Assembly (NCBI RefSeq): GCF_000498495.1
Contig: NZ_AVCS01000008.1
Span: forward strand, 103,232 to 167,231
DNA from: Flavobacterium enshiense DK69
Lineage (GTDB): Bacteria > Bacteroidota > Bacteroidia > Flavobacteriales > Flavobacteriaceae
Direction of reading: 5' to 3'
Length of the DNA: 64,000 bases
Positions 55,070 to 62,001 of this stretch are shown here, piece by piece (the stretch's first letter is position 1; each line of letters begins with the position of its first letter). A program made the translations under genes and the position numbers. The notes beneath the pieces were generated by a model. That model was not told the origin of the DNA. It searched no databases and was given only the letters and a program-made list of their open reading frames with translations.

Positions 55070-56641
55070 TTAAAAAGGTGTTGAGATTTTCAATTGTTTG
55101 CAGAAATCTGCAATTGTTTTATCGATAGCTTCAATATTGGTATCCAAAGCCTTTATTTCCTTGGCGATGGCATTTATATCAATACTTTCTTCGGTTTCAA
55201 ACGTATCTATATAACGAGGTATATTAAGATTGTAATCGTTATTGGCAACTTCCTGTAATGTGGCTCTTTTACTGTATTTTTCTTCTTCGGTGCGGTTTCG
55301 GTAGGTTGAAATAATCTTATTTATATGTTCCTCACGCATGGTGTTTTGGGTTTTCACCTTATCAAAATGCTGGCTGGCATCAATAAACAAAATGTCTTCT
55401 GGGTGTTCTTTACACTTTTTAAATACCAATATGCAGGTTGGAATACTTGTGCCGTAAAAGATATTAGCTGGTAAACCAATCACTGCATCCAGATAGTTGC
55501 GGTTTTCAATCAGGTATTTACGAATGTGTTGTTCAGCACCACCACGAAACAATACTCCATGAGGCAATACAATAGCCATAGTTCCATTTTCTGCTAAATG
55601 ATGAATCATGTGTTGCACAAAAGCAAAATCGGCTTTACTGGCTGGTGCTAGTTTGCCATATTGCGAAAACCTATCATCAGTTGTAAACAAAGGGTTGGCG
55701 CTCCATTGAGCAGAAAATGGAGGATTGGCAACAATAGCTTCAAATTGTTTGTCTAAATGCTGTGGATGCTCTAAAGTGTTTTCCTGTTTAATATCAAACT
55801 TGCGATAATGAACACCGTGCAAAATCATGTTCATTCGGGCTAAGTTGTAAGTCGTACGGTTCATTTCCTGACCGTAAAAGTTACTCACTTCTTTTACTTC
55901 CTTTGCCACACGAAGTAAAAGTGAACCAGAACCACAAGTAGGGTCATATACAGATTTCAGTTTTTCTTTTCCAGTAGCTACAATTTTAGCAAGCACAATA
56001 CTAACTTCTTGAGGAGTATAGAATTCGCCTGCTTTTTTACCAGCACCACTGGCAAACTGACCAATCAGATATTCATAAGCATCACCCAATACATCCAATT
56101 CAGTATGCTCTAACTTGAAGTCGATGTTGTCTAAGTGTGCCAATACTTTGGCAATGATTTCATTTCTGGCTTCTGGGGTTTTGCCCAGTTTGGTACTGTT
56201 TAAATCCATGTCTTCAAACAGGTGGTCAAAATCCTCCTCGCTATCAGTACCCATGGTACTCAATTGGATATTGTTTAAGATTTTTTGTATGTCCTCCAGA
56301 ATAAAGTTGCTCACGCCATCAACATCACTATTACCCCGTTTGGCAACTTCGCTGAAGAGTTCTTCAGGTTTCAGAAAATAACCCAGCTTTTCCAATGCTT
56401 CTTCCTTAACCGCTTCTATGATTTCCAAAGTCGTTTCATCCGAACCAGTAAGCTTCCTAAATTTGATGTTATCCTGTTTTAAAATTTCGTTGGCGAAAAT
56501 TTCCATCTTTTCAGCCAAGTATTTATAGAAAATAAACCCAAGGATATAATCACGAAATTCATCGGCATTCATCTTACCTCTCAAGGTATTGGCTATATTC
56601 CAAAGCTGTTGTTCGAGCTGTTTTTTCTGGTCTTCTGACAT
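55070..56641 (-). CDS. hsdM: Type I DNA methyltransferase, M subunit
   Basis: 523 residues. HsdM N-terminal helical domain (QLWNIANTLRGKMNADEFRDYI), SAM motif I YDPTCGSGSLL (~248), and the N6-adenine catalytic motif NPPF (~316, VANPPFSAQW). It methylates adenines in the HsdS target and is needed for restriction. It is the first gene of the leftward block. Confidence 0.96.
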   Translation of the reverse strand: MSEDQKKQLEQQLWNIANTLRGKMNADEFRDYILGFIFYKYLAEKMEIFANEILKQDNIKFRKLTGSDETTLEIIEAVKEEALEKLGYFLKPEELFSEVAKRGNSDVDGVSNFILEDIQKILNNIQLSTMGTDSEEDFDHLFEDMDLNSTKLGKTPEARNEIIAKVLAHLDNIDFKLEHTELDVLGDAYEYLIGQFASGAGKKAGEFYTPQEVSIVLAKIVATGKEKLKSVYDPTCGSGSLLLRVAKEVKEVSNFYGQEMNRTTYNLARMNMILHGVHYRKFDIKQENTLEHPQHLDKQFEAIVANPPFSAQWSANPLFTTDDRFSQYGKLAPASKADFAFVQHMIHHLAENGTMAIVLPHGVLFRGGAEQHIRKYLIENRNYLDAVIGLPANIFYGTSIPTCILVFKKCKEHPEDILFIDASQHFDKVKTQNTMREEHINKIISTYRNRTEEEKYSKRATLQEVANNDYNLNIPRYIDTFETEESIDINAIAKEIKALDTNIEAIDKTIADFCKQLKISTPF

Positions 56642-56808
56642 TTTTTTTGGCTTATTTTTGTTTCGACAATTAGTCGCTTTTTATTTTATTTTAAATAAAT
56701 TTTACCTCCTTTAAAGGATGGATTAAACTTTTTTCACTACATTTACTTAATGTAACACCTTAGTATTGTTGGTGTTCCGGAGGAATTGAAAATATATGTT
56801 AAAAAGTA
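56642..56808. other. Short AT-rich gap upstream of hsdM
   Basis: No gene. It must hold the hsdM promoter, but I see no consensus -33/-7 pair on the minus strand. A partial palindrome ACATTTACTTAATGT lies at ~56739-56753. Confidence 0.4.
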
Positions 56809-56838
56809 TTTGTATTAAATTTTACTTTTATACATTTG
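56809..56838 (+). promoter_or_regulatory. Strong rightward promoter without a downstream plus-strand gene
   Basis: TTTG at 56809-56812, 18 bp, then TACATTTG at 56831-56838: a full Bacteroidetes consensus. The next features downstream are on the minus strand, so it would drive a small or antisense RNA. Confidence 0.6.
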
Positions 56839-56844
56839 CACCAG

Positions 56845-56930
56845 CTCAGTAACCAAACATTTAGTGTTGTAAGCGTTAAAGGAGTATAGAAACCGTTTAG
56901 TAACCCTAAGCGGTTTTGGCTTTTATATAC
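56845..56930 (+). ncRNA. Candidate small antisense RNA
   Basis: A transcript from the promoter at 56809-56838 would run ~75 nt to an 11-bp hairpin (AAACCGTTTAG / CTAAGCGGTTT, 56890-56916, loop TAACC) followed by TGGCTTTTATAT. The 3' arm of the hairpin covers the stop codon of the leftward nuclease-like gene (56906-56908), so RNA and mRNA would pair there. The T run is imperfect, so read-through further into the gene is possible. Confidence 0.3.
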
Positions 56931-57403
56931 TCTGCATATTCTTTTAATAATTTCTTCTTGGAATGACTTTGCTGGATATAGTATGCAGTCCAAAAAAGAT
57001 TAAATCCTTTTCTTTCTGTCATAACTACTAAATACCCTTGTGTTTCATTAAAGATTAATACACGAGTGTCTCTCCCTCTTTGATTTTTCCAAATAAGAAG
57101 TTCGTCATGAGGACAATTTACCATCATAAATTCAGGGAATCGAATTCTTTCCATTCTATCAAAATCCGGCAATCGATTGCTTTCATCTTCGCCCTCATGC
57201 GTAATATGATAAAAGGTTCTATGTATACCATCTACCTCAGGGTGTTTTTGGGCAGTTACATGAACTCCTAAAAAATAAGTTTTGTTTTTTATAAAGTGAC
57301 TTTCAAAAATTTCGTAAACTGCCGCAAAATAGGGTTTAAAATCACCTCCGTAATGTTGAAGCAATTCTAGGTCTGGAAAAGTTAAGGGTACTGTACTACT
57401 CAT
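56906..57403 (-). CDS. Probable BECR-fold nuclease-like protein
   Basis: 165 residues from ATG 57403. The start forms an ATGA overlap with the stop of the upstream DUF3800 gene, which favours it over ATG 57430. Visible blocks are HPEVDGIHRTFYHITHEG (two His), DFDRMERIRFPEF, IWKNQRGRDTRVLIF and GFNLFWTAYYI. This series resembles the barnase-EndoU-ColicinE5-RelE (BECR/PBECR) nuclease group found in phage and toxin proteins. The call is by pattern only. If right, it is an RNase-like effector coupled to the DUF3800 protein. Confidence 0.6.
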   Translation of the reverse strand: MSSTVPLTFPDLELLQHYGGDFKPYFAAVYEIFESHFIKNKTYFLGVHVTAQKHPEVDGIHRTFYHITHEGEDESNRLPDFDRMERIRFPEFMMVNCPHDELLIWKNQRGRDTRVLIFNETQGYLVVMTERKGFNLFWTAYYIQQSHSKKKLLKEYAEYIKAKTA

Positions 57404-58146
57404 AAATTTGCAAGATTTGATGGTACCCATAGATAAATATTGAATTTTTTTTCTTTGATTAAAGTTGATTTAAGCAACGAATATCTTGATCGATGTCTGA
57501 TGTGTTCGATCAACTCCATTTTAGCCTCGCTTGTATTTAAACCACGATTTATATAAGAAATAGCGCCCGTAAACAAATCCGCTAATTGAACTAATTCGAT
57601 TTCATGAGAACGAACCTGCTGTACTTTTTTAATGATTTCTTTAGAGTAATCATATTTGTCATTCCTCAGTACTTTCTCTAATTTATGAACCTTTTCCCGG
57701 CTTTTTGTGTCTTTAATGTCAATAAAAATATTGTGTGCATATTCGGGGTTCAGTATAACTTTAAGCATACTGAAATACATTTTATAATAAAAAGAATCAT
57801 GCGTGTGTCCATAAGACTCATAATCAACATTTTCTTTGTCAGGCACTACTAAAACTCTGAAACTTAAGTCGTCATCATCAAAGAAAAAATCAATTAATTC
57901 TTTATAAAAAGAGAGTTTGCTCTTAGATACCTTGTTCCATTTTATTTCATAAATAGGTCTATTTTGTTTTTTATCCTTGATATATTTAGGAAATAGCTTG
58001 TGTTTTTTCTTAATCTCTGCTATGCGTAAGAAAATCTCGTCTTTTTTGGCAGCGGGACAATATACAGCTCCTAATGCCATATTTGACTGCTTATCATTTT
58101 GCAAATGGCAACTTTCGTCACAATATATATTAATATTTTCCTTCAT
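57400..58146 (-). CDS. DUF3800 protein (RNase H-like fold)
   Basis: 248 residues. The N-terminal INIYCDESCHL carries the DUF3800 Asp10-Glu11-Ser12 start, and further acidic residues lie in IFIDIKDTKS and VQLADLFTGAISY (the conserved D near the end). This is an RNase H-like fold with a probable metal site. DUF3800 proteins are spread through mobile elements and some defence loci. It is the first gene of a two-gene leftward unit and is translationally coupled to the nuclease-like gene. Confidence 0.82.
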   Translation of the reverse strand: MKENINIYCDESCHLQNDKQSNMALGAVYCPAAKKDEIFLRIAEIKKKHKLFPKYIKDKKQNRPIYEIKWNKVSKSKLSFYKELIDFFFDDDDLSFRVLVVPDKENVDYESYGHTHDSFYYKMYFSMLKVILNPEYAHNIFIDIKDTKSREKVHKLEKVLRNDKYDYSKEIIKKVQQVRSHEIELVQLADLFTGAISYINRGLNTSEAKMELIEHIRHRSRYSLLKSTLIKEKKFNIYLWVPSNLANL

Positions 58147-58467
58147 GTATTACCTGTTTGGAATGTGCATAATCAATGACTTTACATGATTATGTATGTA
58201 TTCAAATGAATAATGCGTAAATATAAAACAAGTTTTCTAAACTCATAAGGTCACATTTTTTTTAAAAAAAAATTAACTGTCAATTTCTCAAGAACACCCC
58301 ACCTGCACAAAACACCCCACGCTCCCTGAAGCCTTTACAAGACCCGCACCCCATTCACAGCGACTTGAAAAAATTACCAGCAGAAAAAGATAAGTGATAG
58401 CATCTTTTGAATGGTCTTGGTTTTTATGTCATGTTGTTAACTTTTTATAAACTCAAAAAATCAAGAA
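58147..58467. other. 320-bp non-coding gap with a C-rich block
   Basis: 58280-58355 is much richer in C than its surroundings and contains ACACCCCAC twice (period ~23 bp) plus GCACCCCAT. The sides are very AT-rich. No ORF fits. It may hold an origin, transfer site or protein-binding repeats of the island; promoters for both flanking genes must be here too. Confidence 0.45.
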
Positions 58468-58872
58468 ATGGTACGAATTGTAAACTATCAGCAAAGACAA
58501 GCAGAGGATGGCAGAACATTCTTTTTATTGGAACTTCAGGGAGGAATTGAAATGGTAAAATCCCAAGAAACAGGAAAATTTTATGTAACAGCTAGGAAAG
58601 CTGTTATTCCTTCAACTTTTGATGAAGTGACCTGCAAGGCTCTTATTGGGACAGAATTACCAGGAGCAGTAGAAAAGGTGGAATGTGAACCTTACGATTA
58701 CACAATCAGGGATACGGGTGAAGTTATTACAATTTCGCATCGCTTTGAGTACGTAGAGCAAGAAAAGGCTATTACTCATAGGGTTGAGAAAAGTAATGTC
58801 ACTCTTGATTACTTTATGGAAAATGTACCGTCAGGAAACAGTTTTTCCACAAATGGAGCTTTAGCTCATTAA
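58468..58872 (+). CDS. Small island protein of unknown function
   Basis: 134 residues, no signal. Beta-rich with VRIVNYQQRQAEDGRTFFLLEL at the start, which recalls the OB-like small proteins found next to RadC-like genes in Bacteroidetes islands. I cannot name the family. A terminator follows, so it is its own transcript. Confidence 0.72.
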   Translation: MVRIVNYQQRQAEDGRTFFLLELQGGIEMVKSQETGKFYVTARKAVIPSTFDEVTCKALIGTELPGAVEKVECEPYDYTIRDTGEVITISHRFEYVEQEKAITHRVEKSNVTLDYFMENVPSGNSFSTNGALAH

Positions 58873-58881
58873 AGTCTAACT

Positions 58882-58926
58882 ATGTTCAGGGTCTGTCTTA
58901 ACCAGGCTCTGAACATTTATTTTTTA
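58882..58926 (+). terminator. Terminator between the small protein and the RadC-like gene
   Basis: A ~14-bp stem (outer part ATGTTCAG / CTGAACAT, 58882-58889 and 58909-58916, inner part with wobble pairs) is followed by TTATTTTTT. It occupies the space of an in-frame ATG at 58882 and so argues for the later RadC start. Confidence 0.85.
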
Positions 58927-58929
58927 GCT

Positions 58930-59367
58930 ATGGAAAATATAATTGCAGAGATACAAGTATCATATAGGACCAGGATCAGTAAAAAAGAAAAGGTTACTTC
59001 AAATCAAAAAGCTTATGATATTTTCTTGTGCTCCTGGTCTATGCAAACTTTAGAACTACAAGAAGAGTTTAAAGTGCTGCTTTTAAATAGAGCTAATGAA
59101 GTACTCGGTATTTATCCTTTATCCAAAGGTGGTACTTCGGGAACAATAGTAGATGTCAAATTGCTTTTTGCTGTTGCTCTTAAATGTAATGCTTCAGGAA
59201 TAATTATCTGTCATAACCATCCTTCAGGAAATTGCAAACCCAGCCAAAATGATATTGCTTTAACCAAGAAAGTAAAGAGTGGTGCTGAGTTGCTGGATAT
59301 TCAGTTTGTAGATCATCTTATCATAACAAAAGACAATTTCTACAGCTTTTCTTCTGAAGGATTTTAA
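58930..59367 (+). CDS. RadC-like JAB-domain protein
   Basis: 145 residues from ATG 58930 (the ATG at 58882 lies in a terminator stem). The JAMM metal motif is His95-x-His97-P-S-G-x4-Ser105-x2-Asp108 in CHNHPSGNCKPSQND, with Glu47 upstream. It lacks the helix-hairpin-helix domain of full RadC (~220 residues), as usual for mobile-element copies. The biochemical role is unsettled; it is a frequent backbone gene of islands. Confidence 0.9.
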   Translation: MENIIAEIQVSYRTRISKKEKVTSNQKAYDIFLCSWSMQTLELQEEFKVLLLNRANEVLGIYPLSKGGTSGTIVDVKLLFAVALKCNASGIIICHNHPSGNCKPSQNDIALTKKVKSGAELLDIQFVDHLIITKDNFYSFSSEGF

Positions 59368-59502
59368 ATATAAAAGCGTAAGTGTCTTAATATCCTGCTT
59401 TAAAAAGCTTAATTTTAAACTTAAAAATTCTTAAGATTAATATTAATAGCTTTTTTAGTTTTTGAAATTATAACTTGCTAACATAATTATATTTTTAATC
59501 AA

Positions 59503-60171
59503 ATGTCGAAATTTCCTGATTGGGCACATAGAAGTAAGTACTTGGATATCTTTATTATTGATGAGTTGAAACCTACAGCAGAGTACATTCCAACAAAGGA
59601 GGAATATATTCAATGGGTGTTAAAGCACAAGCATTTGTATATGTTTCAGAAAATCACAGGACAAAAAATATCATGGCCATTAAGGAATGTATTTGAAGAC
59701 TTAGAGGGATTTATCAAATATTGGGAAAATGACGACGATTATGAATCGTTAATTAGTAAATACAAAGTACTGAATCTTAAAAATGAAAAAGAAGTACTGG
59801 AATGGTTACTCGAAGGAGAGTGTTTAACAAAAGATGAACTTTTCTTTTCGCTTATTGACTATCATACAGAAGAAAAATATGTACTAGATGGAAAAATTAT
59901 CTTAAGCAAAGAGTTTGATTTAAAAATAGAGCTTAACGATTTTAAATTACAAATCGAATTTTTCAATTTGTATTACCCCTTATACTATTTTTATTTGGAT
60001 AAGTATGAATGTGAGTTTAAGGAGATTGTAAGAAACATGAATCAGTCATTTCGTAACAGGGATTTTCTTTCAGACTGGGCAACTGTTAATCTAGATAAGA
60101 TTAGAGAAGCCGGATATGAAGTGGGTATTGCAGAAGACACTGATTCTGAAAACAACAATGTCCCTTTTTAA
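59503..60171 (+). CDS. Unknown acidic island protein
   Basis: 222 residues, no signal or membrane helix, rich in aromatic and acidic residues (FPDWAHRSKYLDIFIIDEL; WENDDDYESL; EFFNLYYPLYYFYLDKYECEF). No family recognised. First of three AT-rich genes before attR. Its position at the island end is typical for cargo. Confidence 0.72.
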   Translation: MSKFPDWAHRSKYLDIFIIDELKPTAEYIPTKEEYIQWVLKHKHLYMFQKITGQKISWPLRNVFEDLEGFIKYWENDDDYESLISKYKVLNLKNEKEVLEWLLEGECLTKDELFFSLIDYHTEEKYVLDGKIILSKEFDLKIELNDFKLQIEFFNLYYPLYYFYLDKYECEFKEIVRNMNQSFRNRDFLSDWATVNLDKIREAGYEVGIAEDTDSENNNVPF

Positions 60172-60210
60172 ATTTAAAAAGTTCTAGCAATAAAATAGAG
60201 AATTAAGAAT

Positions 60211-60786
60211 ATGGAGACTCAAAAAAATAATGAAAATGGCAAAGAAAATGATAAAGAATTTAAGGAAAGTTCTTTTGCAAAAGGATTCACTATTATTATA
60301 GGAATACTAGTAGTAATTTTGTTAATATGGTCATTTGGTTACCTTATCATGAAAAAGATTAATGAATCATCAAGTGAATTGATCTCATTATATATAGCTC
60401 TTATATCATTGTACGGATTTATAATTATGAGCGTTATAAAACACATAAACTTAAATTCGGACAAGGAGGATTCCGAAAAAATTAGTTTATTTCCCGGTAT
60501 AAAATCAAAAGAAGATGCGATTATTATTAGCTTAATTCTAATTTTTGGAATTCCAATTCTTGTATTAGGTATAGCTGCTGTGTCTTTTTTACTAAATTTA
60601 TGGTATTACCTTATTGCCACATACATACTTGGTGTGTTGTTTTTATATATAATATCTGGTAAAAATATATTTTTTAAGATATTGGCCTTTCTGCTGGTTC
60701 TTTCTTCACTTTATTTTGGGTTTAAAGCTAGAGAGATAATCCAATTTAAATTTCAAGTTATATATGAAGATGAGAGAATTCTTTAA
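60211..60786 (+). CDS. Integral membrane protein of unknown function
   Basis: 191 residues with about five membrane helices (~24-47, 55-73, 105-126, 133-150, 153-168) and a charged N-terminus rich in Asn, Glu and Lys. No family recognised. It lies 39 bp after the acidic protein gene and 37 bp before another membrane protein gene. Confidence 0.75.
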   Translation: METQKNNENGKENDKEFKESSFAKGFTIIIGILVVILLIWSFGYLIMKKINESSSELISLYIALISLYGFIIMSVIKHINLNSDKEDSEKISLFPGIKSKEDAIIISLILIFGIPILVLGIAAVSFLLNLWYYLIATYILGVLFLYIISGKNIFFKILAFLLVLSSLYFGFKAREIIQFKFQVIYEDERIL

Positions 60787-60794
60787 AATATTAT

Positions 60795-60824
60795 TATGAT
60801 TAAATGTGATTAAATGTGATTAAA
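60795..60824 (+). repeat. Three 10-bp repeats with start-stop codons before the last island gene
   Basis: TGTGATTAAA-type units in tandem. Two of them form ATGTGA (ATG directly followed by TGA), and the third leads into the true ATG at 60824. Confidence 0.7.
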
Positions 60825-61450
60825 TGACAGAAAACTTTACAATCAATGTTATTTGGAAGAAAGATAGGATTGATTATGTCTTAAATTTAAATAGCTTTTC
60901 AAAAGATGTTTTTGAGACGTACTCTTATAATACGCGAAAGAGTAATGAGAATAAAATAGTTTTCTCAATAAGAAATCTTGGTAAAATGCTTATAAAGAAG
61001 TGTGCTAAAGCCTTAATTATTATGTTAATTAAATTCCTTTTTGTCTACATTTTTATAGAGTTAAAGGTTGAATTAATTCCGCAAGTTTTGTTGATTTCAC
61101 TTTTATTAGATGTGTTTTCAATTATTAGAATACCATTTACAACAGTGAGTAGTGTGATTTTTAATCAAGATTCTAAGCGTCGTGAAATTATTATACAAAC
61201 TATTTTTCCAATTTTTTCTGATTCTCTACTTGTGACAAGCCCAGAAAGACCTATTAGTAGAATTGTATTTAGTCAAAAGAATGATTATACTTACGTGACT
61301 TTTAGGCGAAAACAAAATGATGTTATTCCTGAAACTGCTCCAATTTTGGTTATTAATTCAAATGATAAAGAACAGTTGTTGGAGACAGAAAATTTTCTCA
61401 AATCTTTTATTGATGGAATTGAGGGCGATATCTCCATTGTAAAGTTATAA
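60824..61450 (+). CDS. Membrane-associated protein of unknown function
   Basis: 208 residues with two hydrophobic segments (~64-82 and 86-105) and a beta-rich C-terminal part (RRKQNDVIPETAPILVINSND). No family recognised. The ATG is preceded by two ATGTGA start-stops. It may act with the membrane protein just upstream. Confidence 0.72.
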   Translation: MTENFTINVIWKKDRIDYVLNLNSFSKDVFETYSYNTRKSNENKIVFSIRNLGKMLIKKCAKALIIMLIKFLFVYIFIELKVELIPQVLLISLLLDVFSIIRIPFTTVSSVIFNQDSKRREIIIQTIFPIFSDSLLVTSPERPISRIVFSQKNDYTYVTFRRKQNDVIPETAPILVINSNDKEQLLETENFLKSFIDGIEGDISIVKL

Positions 61451-61753
61451 TGGTTTGTAGTGTTTATAAAAATTTGAATTTTATAAAAAAAAAACGCCAC
61501 CTAGAGGATGGTTTTTTATTTGTAGAGGTAAATAAAAAAATTGTTTTTACAGGAATTACAGGAATTACAGGAATTACAGGAATTACAGTCTTACATTAAA
61601 AAATGAGTTAACAATTATTTGTCTACAACATTCCTTCAACAAATTATTTAAGGAATGAAATAAAATGAAAATCAATGAAATCAGCATAACTAGTAATTTG
61701 TTTAATTTCAATGGATTGAATGAGGATGAAGAAAAATGAAAGCTGTTTTTATT
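61451..61753. other. Right-end non-coding region of the island
   Basis: Contains an imperfect hairpin (CCACC ... GGATGGTTTTTTAT, ~61495-61520) that may end the last gene, the iterons at 61551-61586, and then an AT-rich stretch to attR. No gene seen. Confidence 0.55.
61551..61586 (-). repeat. Four 9-bp iterons near attR
   Basis: AGGAATTAC occurs four times head to tail on the plus strand. Read on the minus strand the unit is CTGTAATTC, one base different from the CTGTAATTA iterons before the integrase (45233). It lies ~170 bp inside attR. Confidence 0.8.
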
Positions 61754-61797
61754 TTGACTGGCAGTCAAGAGGTCGTGGGTTCGAGCCCCATCTTCTC
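61754..61797 (+). repeat. attR, 44-bp direct repeat
   Basis: Copy of the tRNA-Ala 3' half (anticodon stem to acceptor) without a 5' half, identical to 42512-42555. It then differs as TACA where the tRNA has CACCA. Confidence 0.93.
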
Positions 61798-61811
61798 TAC
61801 AAAAAGAAGTT

Positions 61812-61843
61812 AGTCCTGATAGTTTTCTTTCGGGACTTTTTTT
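61812..61843 (+). terminator. Original chromosomal terminator of tRNA-Ala, displaced
   Basis: 8-bp stem AGTCCTGA / TCGGGACT followed by seven T, 15 bp after attR. It fits as the old tRNA terminator, now 19 kb from the gene. Confidence 0.82.
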
Positions 61844-62001
61844 ATGTTCTTAATTTTAGGCAGGAGTTTGATTTTATTGGATCAGTTGTATCTTCAGGAT
61901 CTTCTTTAATCTTTTTTGGTGAAGTAACAAATCAACAACTTGGTCTGAAGAGATCTTCAAGTATTTCTGGAAGAATTAAAATCATATTTCAAATTTGAAG
62001 G

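Larger units (their letters stand above)
42512..61797. mobile_element. 19.3-kb integrative genomic island in tRNA-Ala
   Basis: Bounded by a perfect 44-bp direct repeat of the tRNA 3' half. It carries a tyrosine integrase, an excisionase-like HTH protein, a DUF3987 protein, a RecA-like ATPase, a DUF3871-type protein and a RadC-like protein as backbone. Cargo is a type I restriction-modification locus, a two-nuclease module and several unknown genes. Long parts are distinctly AT-richer than the flexirubin cluster. No relaxase, coupling protein or conjugation gene is visible, so transfer probably needs a helper element or phage. Confidence 0.92.

Noticed and set aside
61551..61586. Iterons as a plasmid replication origin
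   Set aside because: No Rep protein is present on the island, and the same motif lies next to the integrase, so integrase or excisionase binding is simpler.
61754..61800. Second tRNA gene at the right end of the island
   Set aside because: Only the 3' half is present; acceptor 5' strand and D arm are missing. It is attR.
61720..61998. Open frame spanning attR
   Set aside because: It reads through the tRNA fragment and the terminator hairpin; no homology pattern is visible.
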